Made by a program: the position numbers and the translations under genes
Notes under the pieces: generated by a model
Told to the model about the DNA's origin: nothing
Databases searched by the model: none
Seen by the model: the letters and a program-made list of their open reading frames with translations, nothing else
In this document: positions 32,745-43,035 of the stretch, piece by piece
How the letters are laid out: each line of letters opens with the position of its first letter
Position numbering within the stretch: the first letter of the stretch is position 1
Source of the DNA: Darksidea phi
Lineage: Eukaryota; Ascomycota; Dothideomycetes; Pleosporales; Lentitheciaceae
Length of the DNA stretch: 64,000 nucleotides
Direction of reading: 5' to 3'
Assembly (NCBI GenBank): GCA_030770425.1
Contig: JASJFT010000043.1
Span: 186,001 to 250,000, forward strand

Positions 32745-33561
32745 ATGCCAGACATTATGGCCAGACTAACCGTCGTCTTCATGCCCGGCGCATTGTACAC
32801 ACCCGAGATCTACTACGCCACGATACGACATCTTCAAGCATTTAACTAACGCTGCATCGGCCTTCCACTGCCATCGACGGATGCTATCCCTGCACACATG
32901 AATTTCAACAAAGATGAGAAGGCTATTCGAGAATGTCTGAAGTGACTAGTAGAAGAGGAGGGAAAAGAAGTTATTCTCGTTAAACATTCGTATAGGGGTA
33001 TGCCGGGGGCTGAAGCGCCAATTGGGCCAGGCAAGAAGGAAAAGAGAGCGGATTGGAGGGTGGTGTGGTGAGGTTAGGTTTCGTTATGGCGTTTGCGATG
33101 TCAAAAGGTTTTCAGTCGACGGCTGTTGGGCGGAGATTCTGAAGTGGATAAAGGTGACTGTTGACATACGTCCCAGTTTCTATTTACGAGCAATTGAATG
33201 AATGGCTCGCCAGACGGGCCCAATGAACATTTCTACCGAGGATGTTCTACCCCCGCCCGAAGCCGACGCATAGGCAGCAAAACTCACGCACCAAAGTGTC
33301 GGCGTATTCAATAGAAAAACAACATACAGCATGGCGTTATATCCCGCCCCGTCCGTAATTGGCAAGCAGGATATATCGTACTTTTCTCCAGAGGGGGCCG
33401 ACATGATTATCTCCGCCGCGTGGCAGATTCAACCTAACACGTTTGGTGTGGAGGAATGCGATGGTGGGCATTGCTTGATGATTAGTCATCCGGGGTGGCT
33501 TGCGGGAGTGCTGAGACGGGCGGCGGGAGAAATGAGTAGTTTGGAAGATGTGGATCTTTAG
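32745..33561 (+). pseudogene. Alpha/beta-hydrolase pseudogene
   Basis: The frame opens at 32745/32757 with LTVVFMPGALYTPEIYYATI, typical of fungal AB-hydrolase_6 proteins. A TAA at 32847-32849 replaces a residue before RCIGLPLPSTDAIPAHMNF; a TGA at 32943-32945 interrupts before LVEEEGKEVILVKHSYRG. The nucleophile elbow, normally G-H-S-x-G-G, is K-H-S-Y-R-G. After about 33070 the frame breaks repeatedly (VMAFAMSKGFQSTAVG; YEQLNEWLARRAQ), then resumes as VIGKQDISYFSPEGADMII, VEECDGGHCLMISHPGWL and RRAAGEMSS to a stop at 33561, containing the catalytic-His region. Clearly inactive. Confidence 0.8.
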
Positions 33562-33992
33562 ACAGTGAGAGTAGCTGATGGGATCCGGCATTGTTTATGG
33601 TGTAAAATTACAAAAGAAAGTGGAACGCGAAGCATCCAACGAAAGAGTAATTCCGGTACCTCGTCTCAATTTCATTCAGGGATCCCCACGTCTCTATACG
33701 CCAAACCCGAAAGACACTGAACCCTCATTTGTCACTTTTTTGGTTACATTGTCTCTCCGTATTCACAGCATTTTCTCTTTTCTGACGAGTAATCGCTGTG
33801 GCTTTCTCTCTCGTTTCACCTTCCTCTCTCTGAGCTTTACCTGATTCTCACTATATGGGTTATCCTTTCTCTCCCATGTGCCCTACCTTCCTTCTCCTTC
33901 TTCATTCTATATTCCATGATATCAACCGCCTGTTGAACTAGAATGTCGCTATGTTAGTACATTTCTGACAGACTCAGTCGTTCAGGCATTCT
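33562..33992. other. Intergenic
   Basis: 3' flanks only; pyrimidine-rich DNA at 33720-33920. No supported gene. Confidence 0.4.
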
Positions 33993-34340
33993 TTAAAAGT
34001 ACGTACGATTTGCCGTAGCCCTGTTGTTCTTGCCCCACATGCCACAAGCATCTAGCTGGCGCCCATCGGTGCCATGTGCGTGGATTACTTTGTCCACGAT
34101 GTTGTTGTTCGAAAGAATCCAACTCTTGTACGTCCATCCAAAGGCCTTGCATTTCGCGAATAATTCTGCGTTCATTGTTTTGCCAGCAGGCGTGTTCCTG
34201 AACGGGCCAGGGCGAAAATCTTCCGGGATTTGGATCTCCCAATACTGATTAGTATTGTTAGGTTGCTCAGAGCTTTTAGGTTGCTCGCGTTCGTTCGGTT
34301 TCTCAGGTTTGGTAGTCGCCAGCGTAGGTATATTTGGGGT
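33993..34340 (-). CDS. Small hypothetical protein, 5' end unresolved
   Basis: A minus-strand frame is open from 34340 to the stop at 33993 (115 codons) but its first in-frame ATG is at 34175, inside what looks like conserved sequence. Reading: PEKPNEREQPKSSEQPNN (a low-complexity Pro/Glu/Gln stretch), then NQYWEIQIPEDFRPGPFRN, AELFAKCKAFGWTYKSWILS and HGTDGRQLDACGMWGKNN. The body is Trp-rich with two Cys. A 5' exon supplying the start is expected but not found. No family recognised; it could be a truncated gene. Confidence 0.35.
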   Translation of the reverse strand, partial: TPNIPTLATTKPEKPNEREQPKSSEQPNNTNQYWEIQIPEDFRPGPFRNTPAGKTMNAELFAKCKAFGWTYKSWILSNNNIVDKVIHAHGTDGRQLDACGMWGKNNRATANRTYF

Positions 34341-35427
34341 TCATGGTTGATGGTGCGCTGCGAAACATTTCCGGCAATTCAAGTTCGTCTTCTCGGAGTA
34401 TTGGTCCTAAATATATGATCTGGCAGTTTTAATCTTCTAGGTCAATAACTTCCGCACTGCAGTGAAAGGTGGTATTTTTATTTTTATTTTGAATCTTTTC
34501 CGAGGGAATATTTATACTGAGCATGTGGAAATGTGAATACGTCATCAGTTGACTGTATGTCTGTGAATCAGGAGAGTCACGATGGCTGTGACACTAAGCG
34601 TTCGTTAGGTAACATGCCTTTACGATGGGTCACTATGACCCTACACCCTCTAGAGGCTACTTACAAGTAGGGCCTTCTATCACCTAAGACTTATCACCAA
34701 ATTCTAGGCCGTATACTCTTAATCTAAGAACACGAAAGACTCTATAGTAGGAAGCAAGAAAGCTCTAACTGCACAATATGCTGTTAATTAATACAAATGA
34801 GGCAGCACTTTACTAGGGTAACTCGATGTCCGAGGACTTTGGACTATTTTTTGGTTGTCGCCGCTTTTGGAGCCATTTGCACCTAAAATGCTAAGTCTAA
34901 CCAGCTTCGTGGACGCAGTCCTGCATGGCTCGAAGCTTGCTCTAGAAGTTAAGTACTAGGAGAACATCAGAGATTTGTTCAAAGTAGCACTCTAGATTCC
35001 ATATAGATCAGCACTTAATTTGGTAAAGGCCTTCTTGTCATGAAAGTAGATGCTGGTTCACTTGCCTTAAGTCACGTGTTGTCCCGGAACCCCGCTCTTC
35101 ATGTAACATATCTTTGTAAGCATCCTATCCAATCAGGGATATGAATCTCCGGACGTGCTCACCAGGCATCCTTAGATCCTGTGCAAGATCAGTACACGCT
35201 ACCCACGCCGCGGAATTTGTGAACAACTTTGGACGATCGATATTCGTACGGCTGAAGGCAAGAAACCAGTTCGACCTACTACCCAAGTCCCAGCGCCTGA
35301 ACAGGTCGGATTGTAATAAGAAGGCTGACTTTGACGATCTCACGGCGATTTTTCAGCATCCATACAGCGTTCTTTCACAGCGTTATACCGTGGTTCGAAA
35401 GGCCGCAAATCAAAAGACTGTTCTGAG
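34341..35427. other. Gene-poor stretch
   Basis: A 116-codon frame at 35141-35491 overlaps the start of the TPR gene in another frame and is not convincing. The rest has no supported feature. Whether the TPR gene once had a longer N-terminal part here cannot be told. Confidence 0.35.
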
Positions 35428-37100
35428 ATGCGTTTCATTTTGGGCAAGGAAAGAAAACAACCGCCAGCAGCCCAAGACTCGGCCGAGCTAGCTGAGTTTG
35501 ATTGTCTCTTTGGCGAAGCTCTAGACTTCGGCCGAAACGATAACCAACCAGAAGCGGAAGAAAGACTGCTGAAATGCATAACCGGATACAGCAAGTCACT
35601 TTCGGTCAATTATAAGAAGGCATCCTTATCACATGAGTACCTCGCCAGGTGGTATGATCAAATGCTTCGTAAGGCCGAGGCCGAAGCACACTTCAAGATG
35701 TGTGAGTCGATCCGCACAAAGTATTACGGCCCTTCCCATCCGGCAACATTGAGGGCGGTAACCGCCGTAGTTGGCGTGTTGTTGAGTCAGGAGAAACCAG
35801 AAGATGCCAGAAAGAAGGCGAAAGGTCACCTAGGGAAACTTGATCCAAACCTACCTTCATGTGAGAAGTTCGTATTGGTCTTGGAGCTCGGCAAGGCCTA
35901 TGCTAACCTCCGCCGTCATGAAGAAGCACTGTCTTTCCACCGGCAAGCATTAAAGGGACTGAAAGAGACTGTGGGGCCGAACCATACGGAAACAGTCTAT
36001 GCACAATACTACCTCGGGAAACTCTACGCAGAAATGGGCCGACTAAAAGATGCTGAACGCGTTCTGAAGTTAGCGCAAGAGATCTGTGAAAACACGCGGG
36101 GATCCAAGGGTGCTTACTATCGCATGGTCACCTTTGCCTTGGGGTCCGTGCAAATAAATATGTATAAGTTTGTCGAAGCCGAGCAAGTCAATATGCACAA
36201 GTTTGCCGAAGCCGAGCAAACATTGACATCTATGCTACCAGCTTCTAAAAATGACGTCCATCATACCACCTGGACAGCGCACTATGTTCCAGCTGTACTC
36301 GATTTGATTCAAGTGTACACTAGCTTGGATAGGCAGGAGGATGCTCAAAGAGTGCGGGCATGGATGAATGGAGAGATCGAGTCGGTGCAATGGGCAAACG
36401 TTCCTGAGGCACAGGCAACTAGTATTTCTGGAAATTCGGCACCGCAGAGCAGTGAAGAAGTAAGAACCCTGCTTCTCATTGAAAGGAGTGAAATATTAAC
36501 GGGCGCAGTCGTTCCATTGGGACATCAAAATCATTGACGCCAAAGGCAATCACGTATTTGCTACTGCCTTACTAGATACCCAATGTCAAAGTGGTAACTG
36601 GATCTCGCAACGCCTCGTGGAGCGCCTTGGTAAATCCTCATCTATTTCTCGGGACTTTAGTGCCCCCAGTGTCGCCGATGCAAATGGTAACTCTGTCCGA
36701 GCGTCCGGAGTGGTAACTCTGGAATTCAAACGACATCGCGGGAATCGATTTTTTCAGAGTCAATTCTTTGTATTTCCTCCATCGTCAGATCACTTTGACG
36801 TCATATTTGGAGTCGAATACATCGTACAGGAGAATCTTGTGAGCGTGAGCGAGGATGCTTTGGTTCCACTAGTTCTGCACAAGAAGCTTGGCAAGAGTGA
36901 GTTCATACGTTGCGTTATTACGAGCCAAATCTCATACGTCACAACTAGGTGATAAATCCGCGACAGCTATAGCGGAAGAAAAGAGGCGACAAGAAAGGGC
37001 TGCTCTAGAGGCTAGACGCCAGGCTGCTCAGTCGGGGTCCGCGTCACAAAGCCAGGTCTCACAAGGTAGTGGACCGCAACAAGGAGGACAAAGCTCATGA
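35428..37100 (+). CDS. TPR protein fused to a retropepsin-like domain
   Basis: Three exons by my splicing: 35428-36459, 36509-36896 and 36949-37100 (introns 49 and 52 bp; GTAAGA and GTGAGT donors), 523 aa. Residues about 25-290 hold kinesin-light-chain-type TPRs: CESIRTKYYGPSHPATLRAV, EEALSFHRQALKGLKETVGP, NHTETVYAQYYLGKLYAEMG and RLKDAERVLKLAQEIC, plus a short internal duplication (KFVEAEQVNMHKFAEAEQ). Exon 2 encodes a retroviral-aspartyl-protease-like domain: ATALLDTQCQSGNWISQRL at the active-site loop, then FDVIFGVEYI, the usual closing strand motif. The D-T-G triad reads D-T-Q, so catalysis is doubtful. The tail is Gln/Ser-rich (QSGSASQSQVSQGSGPQQGG). TPR repeats of this type are common in fungal NLR-like proteins; no NB-ARC or NACHT domain is seen here. 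Confidence 0.65.
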
Positions 37101-37429
37101 ACTAAACGGGCATTCATGAGAGACAAGAAACTTCTGAAAAACGCTTATAAGAATAGTTTAGCCGTCTCCGAGAAACATTGCCTCGTCTTCAATACCTTCT
37201 CAATAATTGATTGATACCACTCAGTCTTGGAAAGTCCAGACCTGCTAACAGACCTCTCAAAGTTCACGGCGACTCGCAGTCATCCTTTGAGAGCATCACG
37301 TGGGTGTCCCTGTCGTTGGTTCGATGTCGTTCCAACAAACACGACCTGAACAGCCGCAAATCTAACAGTAGTCTCAGCACTTTTTCCCCCGTCGCGCGGT
37401 AACATCTAGGCAGTTAATTAATTTTCCGC
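37101..37429. other. Intergenic between converging genes
   Basis: 3' flanks of the TPR gene and the DUF6594 gene. Nothing else seen. Confidence 0.45.
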
Positions 37430-38387
37430 TTACGCCGCCGTTGCCGAGAAAATTTCAACCACCTTCCCAGTAGTAAGTATACCTAAGGCCGTCAAGAATA
37501 ACTCAGTGAAGACGCCAATGATGGCGAGTCGATGGATCAAACTAGTAACATAGTGCAGCACCACAATGGCAGCGACAGGCAGCACCGAAGCAAAAACCGT
37601 GCCAACTAACGTACTGAGCCGAAGTATCGTTTCTTGTGAGTAGTACACCGTGTTCGCATGTGAGGTTGACGAGTCTGGTTTCTTTACTTTTATTAAGTAT
37701 AGGCTGAAGGGAACTGCACTTCGGCGTACATGTCCGGGACAAACAAGTATTGAAAGAGGAGTAAGAGAGACTCACCCGAAACCGCCACCCAAACGCGCAA
37801 TGCCACCAATGTACCGCGAAATCTCCTAGTACTCTAGACGCGAGACCTTGATTCTCCCGACACTTGAGTGCAATGAGGTCATTAGCTAGTTGCGGCTTCT
37901 CATATACATCGCTGTCTGGACCTAGTAGGTAGACATTGCCCATGCGGGGCGTCTTCATCTAGAGGCGTAAAAATTTGAAGTCCTGCGGGTTAGGGGCGTC
38001 GCACTTTGCGATGAAGGTTTGGAAGAGGAGAGCGTGGTCGAATTCTATTGTGTCAGCGATTGAACGATAGCACTTGAAGCATGGGTGCTCACTATATTCT
38101 TCAAGCCGCTTCCTAATAAGTAGGATGGTGTTCCATTGCTCCAGATTCCCATCTGGTGCAGCACCCGACTCGCTAAGAGTTTGCCAGTCGCGGTCGGAAA
38201 TAGTGCGGTCGGGATGTCCCGAGTTTGCATCTTCCTCTACGCATTTCTGCAGTCGGTGTTCAAGATGGGTTAGCTCGGCTTGGAGGTAGGGCAGGTTCTG
38301 GGCATTGAGTGCGCTGAAGCGACGGAGGATGGCGATTTCGGGGTGGAGGCCCATGAGGGAGGCGAGCCTGGCGTAGCCATTACTCAT
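37430..38387 (-). pseudogene. DUF6594 membrane protein gene with in-frame nonsense codon
   Basis: Read leftward from the ATG at 38387: NGYARLASLMGLHPEIAILR, RFSALNAQNLPYLQAELTHL, then FKCYRSIADTIEFDHALLFQ and PQDFKFLRL followed by a TAG at 37961-37959 (codon 143), directly continuing MKTPRMGNVYLLGPDSDVYE in the same frame. Intact relatives usually have an aromatic residue there, so TGG to TAG is likely. An intron (about 37682-37775) leads to the C-terminal exon with YYSQETILRLSTLVGTVFAS and two or three transmembrane helices (AIVVLHYVTSLIHRLAIIGV), ending FSATAA. DUF6594 proteins are fungal membrane proteins of unknown function, often near HET and NLR genes. The stop predicts loss of all membrane helices unless read through. 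Confidence 0.7.
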
Positions 38388-38849
38388 TTTAACTCGGGCT
38401 TTGTAGCGCTGAGAATAGTATAGAAAGAAGTACGAAATACAGTAGACCGTTTTCTTACTTCGCTCTTCAATGCTAGGCTGAAGAGTTGAAGCATAACAAC
38501 GCATTTGCTTATCTAGGTTAGATCCACCCATAGCCGCAGATCATCGGATTGATGGGTTAATGCAAAGAGTGCTAACGCTACGTTTACCGAATGAGTAGCA
38601 GCCATCGCGTTGCTAAACTCGTGGAATAACCCAAAAAGGTAACATAAAAAGGCATTCGTCCCGAATATCTTGAACGCAAGAAGGCTGTTAGTTACAGTCA
38701 TTACCTGCATAACTACGAGGGTAATGTATTAAATACTTTAAAAATAATTTTGCGCTATATTAGACTAGAGGTTAAAAGAAGTTCTTAGCGCAAATCTCGC
38801 ATGAAATTATTTACAACGCGGCTAATTCATAAGACAACCAACTTACCCT
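38388..38849. other. Intergenic
   Basis: Upstream of the DUF6594 gene and downstream of the leftward pectate lyase. AT-rich near 38720-38830. No gene supported. Confidence 0.4.
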
Positions 38850-40112
38850 TTAATACGTCGCAGGAACGAGCGAATTTGCCCAAACCTCCACAAACGCATA
38901 TCCCTCTTTGTCAAGCATCATAGCATCATCCCTCTCGACATCGAATCCCAATTTCCTCTCCGCGTCATCGGGGATACCATCCCCATCCGTATCGACCAAT
39001 TTAGTTCCCCCAGCGATCGTCCCAACACCGCCCACACTCGCCTCATCACTAATCAGCGCACCTTTCTTGCCGTAGGAAGAAAGTTCGGCGATAAGTCGCG
39101 TATCGACGCTATCGCGGATGAGACTTGCACCGGCCGAGTTCGTGACGAGAGTAAGTGCGTCCGCGGCACTGAGCACTCTGGCGGGGCTTGGGAAAGAGAA
39201 TTTTGTGGGTTGGAGGGCCATGTTACCGTAGTTGGAGGATGTGGGATTGATGGTGGCGCCGTTGAGTTGGCCGTCTTTGTTGCCGTCGTAGACGTTGCTT
39301 TGGACATAGCCGTGGAACTTGTCATTGCCACGCGTGAAAGCCGCGACGGTGGTACTTGGGCCGCTGATGAAGTAGTTCGAGATGATGTTCGCTTCGCTTG
39401 CGGCGCTGCTGTCGCCGGCGATGTATCCACCACCACTACCCCAGTTGTACACGACGTTATTCGTAAAGTCGTTTGTTCCTTTGACTTTGGGGTTACGCGT
39501 CTTGTTGTCGATGTACAGATTTCGAAAGAGGGAGATGCCGTTACCGAGAGAGGTCTGGATCAGCCCTCCGCACGAGTGCGTCTCAAGTCCTTGGCCGATG
39601 ATGCTGTTCTGAATAGTGATGTTTTCTAGTCCGACCGAGGAACCGCTAATACTGAAAGTCTCGTCTCGGCCCCAAGTCACGCTGACGTGGTCGAAGATCA
39701 TATTGCTCCCCTCGGCAATCGTAACTGCATCTTTCCCGCTCGCTCCGCCTTTCCCCATTCTGATCCTAATATACCGTACAATCGCCTCATCGGCGTTCGA
39801 GAAACTCCACCCATTGCCATAGACGGTGATGCCGCCTCCTGGAGCAGTTTGTCCGAGGATAGAGATGCGTTTTTGGACGACTAGACGGTCTTTGATTTTA
39901 ATGACGCCGCCGACGGAGAAGACAATTATACGATCAGGTCTCGAGACGGCATCGCGGAGGGAGCCGGTGCCGCTGTCGTTGAGGTTGGAGACAATGTAGA
40001 CGGTACCCTTGCGGCCGCCAATGGCATTGCGTCCGAAGCCTTCCGCGCCAGGGAATGCAAGAAGTGCAAAGGCGGAGGGGAGAAGTAGAATGAGTACAGA
40101 GAAGACTAGCAT
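38850..40112 (-). CDS. Secreted pectate lyase, PL1 type with bacterial-like architecture
   Basis: Single exon of 420 aa. A signal peptide (MLVFSVLILLLPSAFALL) precedes AFPGAEGFGRNAIGGRKGTV and VYIVSNLNDSGTGSLRDAV, the N-terminal coil of PL1 enzymes common in Bacteroidetes and also found in fungi. The beta-helix runs on with KRISILGQTAPGGGITVYGN, NMIFDHVSVTWGRDETFSIS, IIGQGLETHSCGGLIQT and NNVVYNWGSGGGYIAGD. The C-terminus carries DTDGDGIPDDAERKLG, a thrombospondin-type-3/EF-hand-like calcium loop. The enzyme would cleave pectate by Ca2+-dependent elimination. The absence of introns and the calcium-loop tail are unusual beside the four-exon PL3 gene and could point to old transfer from bacteria; this is inference. 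Confidence 0.85.
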   Translation of the reverse strand: MLVFSVLILLLPSAFALLAFPGAEGFGRNAIGGRKGTVYIVSNLNDSGTGSLRDAVSRPDRIIVFSVGGVIKIKDRLVVQKRISILGQTAPGGGITVYGNGWSFSNADEAIVRYIRIRMGKGGASGKDAVTIAEGSNMIFDHVSVTWGRDETFSISGSSVGLENITIQNSIIGQGLETHSCGGLIQTSLGNGISLFRNLYIDNKTRNPKVKGTNDFTNNVVYNWGSGGGYIAGDSSAASEANIISNYFISGPSTTVAAFTRGNDKFHGYVQSNVYDGNKDGQLNGATINPTSSNYGNMALQPTKFSFPSPARVLSAADALTLVTNSAGASLIRDSVDTRLIAELSSYGKKGALISDEASVGGVGTIAGGTKLVDTDGDGIPDDAERKLGFDVERDDAMMLDKEGYAFVEVWANSLVPATY

Positions 40113-40428
40113 GTTGAGTCAACTTGGAAATACCAGTTAAACCAAGTAAAACTCGATCATTGGAAAGAAAAGACCAGATTAACAAAAGGAAACATTCATA
40201 GTATGCACGCACATGGATGAATACCTCCGAGTACGTTGCGCGGTTATAGGCTACTGTATACTTGAAACGTAAATATGGCGAGCGAATTCCTCCAATCAGA
40301 GTTTGGCTAGCGTCTAGCTAGTATTATCTGTTGAAGGCAGGCTGTTAGAATAGATAATACATAAAGGGACTACGTAGCTCTTAACATATGTTTCAATGTG
40401 AGAGATTGGTGTATACATGCATACACGA
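40113..40428. other. Intergenic: 5' flank of PL1 gene
   Basis: 316 bp between the start of the leftward pectate lyase and the 3' end of the leftward PEX11C gene. No feature beyond likely promoter sequence. Confidence 0.4.
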
Positions 40429-41460
40429 TCATGCCGTCGCCCTCCAAGCATCCACCAGCAACGCACCACCAGCCACAGCGCCCAAAAGACTAACTCCCCA
40501 TTCACTCAACACACTCTTCCCTTCCTCAACACTCCAATGCAGCGTCATCGGCATATAGCCCAAGTTACTAACAAGGTCCCTCCACCAAAGCCAATTTTCC
40601 CGCTTCCTTTCTTCCTTCAACAACTTGCCCTCTTTCTCGCCATCATCCAACTTTTCTTTCTCTTCCGCCGTTGAAAACGAGGGGTCGAACTTGTGGTAGT
40701 AGTGCAAGATGGATAGGCGAACGAGTTCCAATGCAACGTATGTAGCCCAGAACCGCGAACTCCACATCCACCACCGTATCTCCCTCGCATGGCCCACGTC
40801 TCCGCTCCAAGACGCAGATGTAAGCGCGCCTTTGCTCGCCAGGTACGCGCCGTTCTCGAGGACCTGGAAACCGACAATACTCGCAATCTGCGCCCACACC
40901 ACCTTCCTCACCAACCTTTCCTTCCTGCCAGCTTCTTTTGCCAACGGGGAATTCCACGTCCCTCGTGCCCACATATACACCCCCACTAATCCCCATAACC
41001 GCACAAATATACGGTAGTCATCTATCACGGCCGGTATCGCTTTCGTCGTACCCACTATTTGCGCGAGGAGTTGTGTGCTGGGGGATGCGGGGAGTGTCGC
41101 GATAAGCGTTTCACCGGGGAGTAAAACATCTTCTGCTTTCTCGGCTATCGATGTTGCGAATGCTGCGAGGCGGCGGTCGAGGATATGTGAGAGGATGGCG
41201 TGGATAAGGCTGAGGGTGTAGCTTGTTGTGCCGAGGAGGGCGTCCGTGGATGCGGGGTTGGAGAAGAGGGTTGCGAGGCGGACGAGGGTGCGGTCCGTTT
41301 TCCTAGCTAGGTAGATGATGTAGCGGAGGAGTAGCGTAGGTAGTTTTGAAAGGAGCGAAGTGTGGGGTCTCGGAGGAGATGGTCTTGAGGGTTCGGCTGG
41401 TGGGGGTGTTGTAGAGTCGGCGGGAATTGTTGTGGTGGAGGGACGCGGCTCCGATGGCAT
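40429..41460 (-). CDS. PEX11C: Peroxisomal membrane protein PEX11C-like
   Basis: Single exon, 343 aa. After a Pro/Ser/Thr-rich N-terminus (about 35 residues) comes LLRYIIYLARKTDRTLVRLA, then DDYRIFVRLWGLVGVYMWAR and, near the end, NWLWWRDLVSNLGYMPMTLH WSVEEG. These are the conserved blocks of the fungal PEX11C group. PEX11 proteins shape and divide peroxisomes; the C form is a filamentous-fungal paralogue. Amphipathic and membrane helices fit (the WGLVGVYMWA segment and a C-terminal LLGAVAGGALLV). A charged insert (STAEEKEKLDDGEKEGKLL) is lineage-variable. It is divergent from the bestrophin-type gene. Confidence 0.8.
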   Translation of the reverse strand: MPSEPRPSTTTIPADSTTPPPAEPSRPSPPRPHTSLLSKLPTLLLRYIIYLARKTDRTLVRLATLFSNPASTDALLGTTSYTLSLIHAILSHILDRRLAAFATSIAEKAEDVLLPGETLIATLPASPSTQLLAQIVGTTKAIPAVIDDYRIFVRLWGLVGVYMWARGTWNSPLAKEAGRKERLVRKVVWAQIASIVGFQVLENGAYLASKGALTSASWSGDVGHAREIRWWMWSSRFWATYVALELVRLSILHYYHKFDPSFSTAEEKEKLDDGEKEGKLLKEERKRENWLWWRDLVSNLGYMPMTLHWSVEEGKSVLSEWGVSLLGAVAGGALLVDAWRATA

Positions 41461-41831
41461 GCTGGATAGGTTGAAGCAAGAAATGAGATTGTTGATGTCG
41501 AGGTATCATGGCGATGACTGGCATCTCTAAAACACGCGTGTTGGTAATTAGATGCTGAGTCAAACCGCGCGTCTTTCACATGCGGAAGATTTCCGCTCCA
41601 ATGACATCTGAGCTTCTGGTAAGTTAATCGAAATTCGCTAAACACAAGGATCCTCGGACATCGTGAAAACATGAGCCGTGCCTTGGACACCATGTTGATC
41701 ACCGTGCCCCACGTCACGTTTCAGATCCACCACTTCCAAGCTTCCCACTTTGCGTTCCCTCTACCGCCCTACCACAACTCCAATAATGAACGGCCTCTGA
41801 ACCTTAAACCCTTCACTGTACCACCGAGACA
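41461..41831. promoter_or_regulatory. Divergent promoter of PEX11C and bestrophin-family gene
   Basis: 371 bp between head-to-head start codons. A CCACGTCACG block at about 41708 resembles a bZIP-type site. Shared regulation is inferred only. Confidence 0.45.
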
Positions 41832-43035
41832 ATGGCACCAAAACGCCGCCCAACCTATCCGCTCGCCCACTCGTTCCGCCACAAACCTCGGCGCCTCCCC
41901 CTCGTTCTGCGCTTCGCCAAAGGCGCAATCCACAACATAATCCTGATCCCCGTGCTCCTGCATTCGCTCTTCACCGCGCTAATCGTGTACCTCGATACGC
42001 ATGTCCTCACGTCGCTCGGCTTGCCCGCTACCATCATACCCTCGCTATCCATAGTGGTGGGTTTGATGCTAGTGTTCCGCAATGGAACGAGCTACGATCG
42101 ATTCTGGACTGGCAGGAATTGCTTGACTACAATCGGGACGAGTGTGAGGAATATTGCGCGAATAAGTTTAGTCAATGCGAGGGCAAAAGAAGGTAGAAAG
42201 GGGGAAGCTGGTCGACTGAGCGAAGACGAGAAGAGGGATACAGAGAAGATCCTTCGCGTCCTCATCGCAATGCTCTACGCCATCAAACATAATCTCCGCG
42301 CCGAATTCAACATCCCACCCGCCAGCCTCGCGTCCCTCCCACCGCCCACCTCTCCCTTCGGCTCGCGCTCGGCTCCTATATCGCGCAGGCCGAGTTATAC
42401 AGATCGAGAGCCAGGGGAGCAGCTGGGTGATTCGGAGGCTGATGGGATAGATACGGCGAAAGAGGAGTACACCAGTTTGCTCCCAGACGGCTTGATGGGG
42501 TATGAGGACCAGGGACTGGGTCTACCCCTTCAATTAAGTGTATTGATAGAAGGATATATCCGCCGTGGATTCGATAGAGGCTGGTTCCATGCACCGTTAG
42601 CTTCGCAGATGACCGTGCAAATAAATGCGCTCGTAGACGCATACGGCCGCATGGAAACCATCCGCTCGACTCCTATCCCAGTCGCACATCTGTAAGGCAC
42701 CCTTCGAACCGTCCATCAAACCCCCTAACGTTATTAGTATCCACCAAAAACAAGTCCTCGCTCTCTACGCCTCTCTCCTCCCCTTCGCCATCGTCGACGA
42801 CTACCGCTGGTGGTCCATCCCCATCGTTGCCATCGTGTCCTTCACCCTCTACGGCATAGAGGGCATAGGCCAGCAACTCGAAGACCCCTTTGGCTACGAC
42901 AAAAATGACATCAAGATGGACGGCATCATCGAGGATACGCGGCAAGAGGTCATGGTGTTGCTGGAGGAGTGGAAAAGTGTTGTAAGTGCCGAGGGGAACG
43001 GGAGCGGGAGGAGGCTTGGGGGGATGTTCGATTAA
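41832..43035 (+). CDS. Bestrophin-family (UPF0187) anion channel-like protein
   Basis: Two exons, 41832-42691 and 42738-43035 (46-bp intron), 385 aa. Early conserved block: LPLVLRFAKGAIHNIILIPV with a membrane helix, then PSLSIVVGLMLVFRNGTSYD and RFWTGRNCLTTIGTSVRNIA, the family's signature. A variable cytosolic loop (residues about 155-235, Pro/Ser-rich) separates them from TVQINALVDAYGRMETIRST and PIPVAHLIHQKQVLALYASL formed across the splice. The C-terminal helices end IEGIGQQLEDPFGYDKNDIK, where the acidic EDPFG motif is characteristic. Members are chloride or other anion channels in plasma or internal membranes; transport by this protein is untested. Confidence 0.85.

Noticed and set aside
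36509..36896. Retropepsin-like exon as part of a retrotransposon
   Set aside because: No gag, reverse transcriptase, RNase H or integrase remains nearby and no LTRs are seen; clean splice phases join it to the TPR exon instead.
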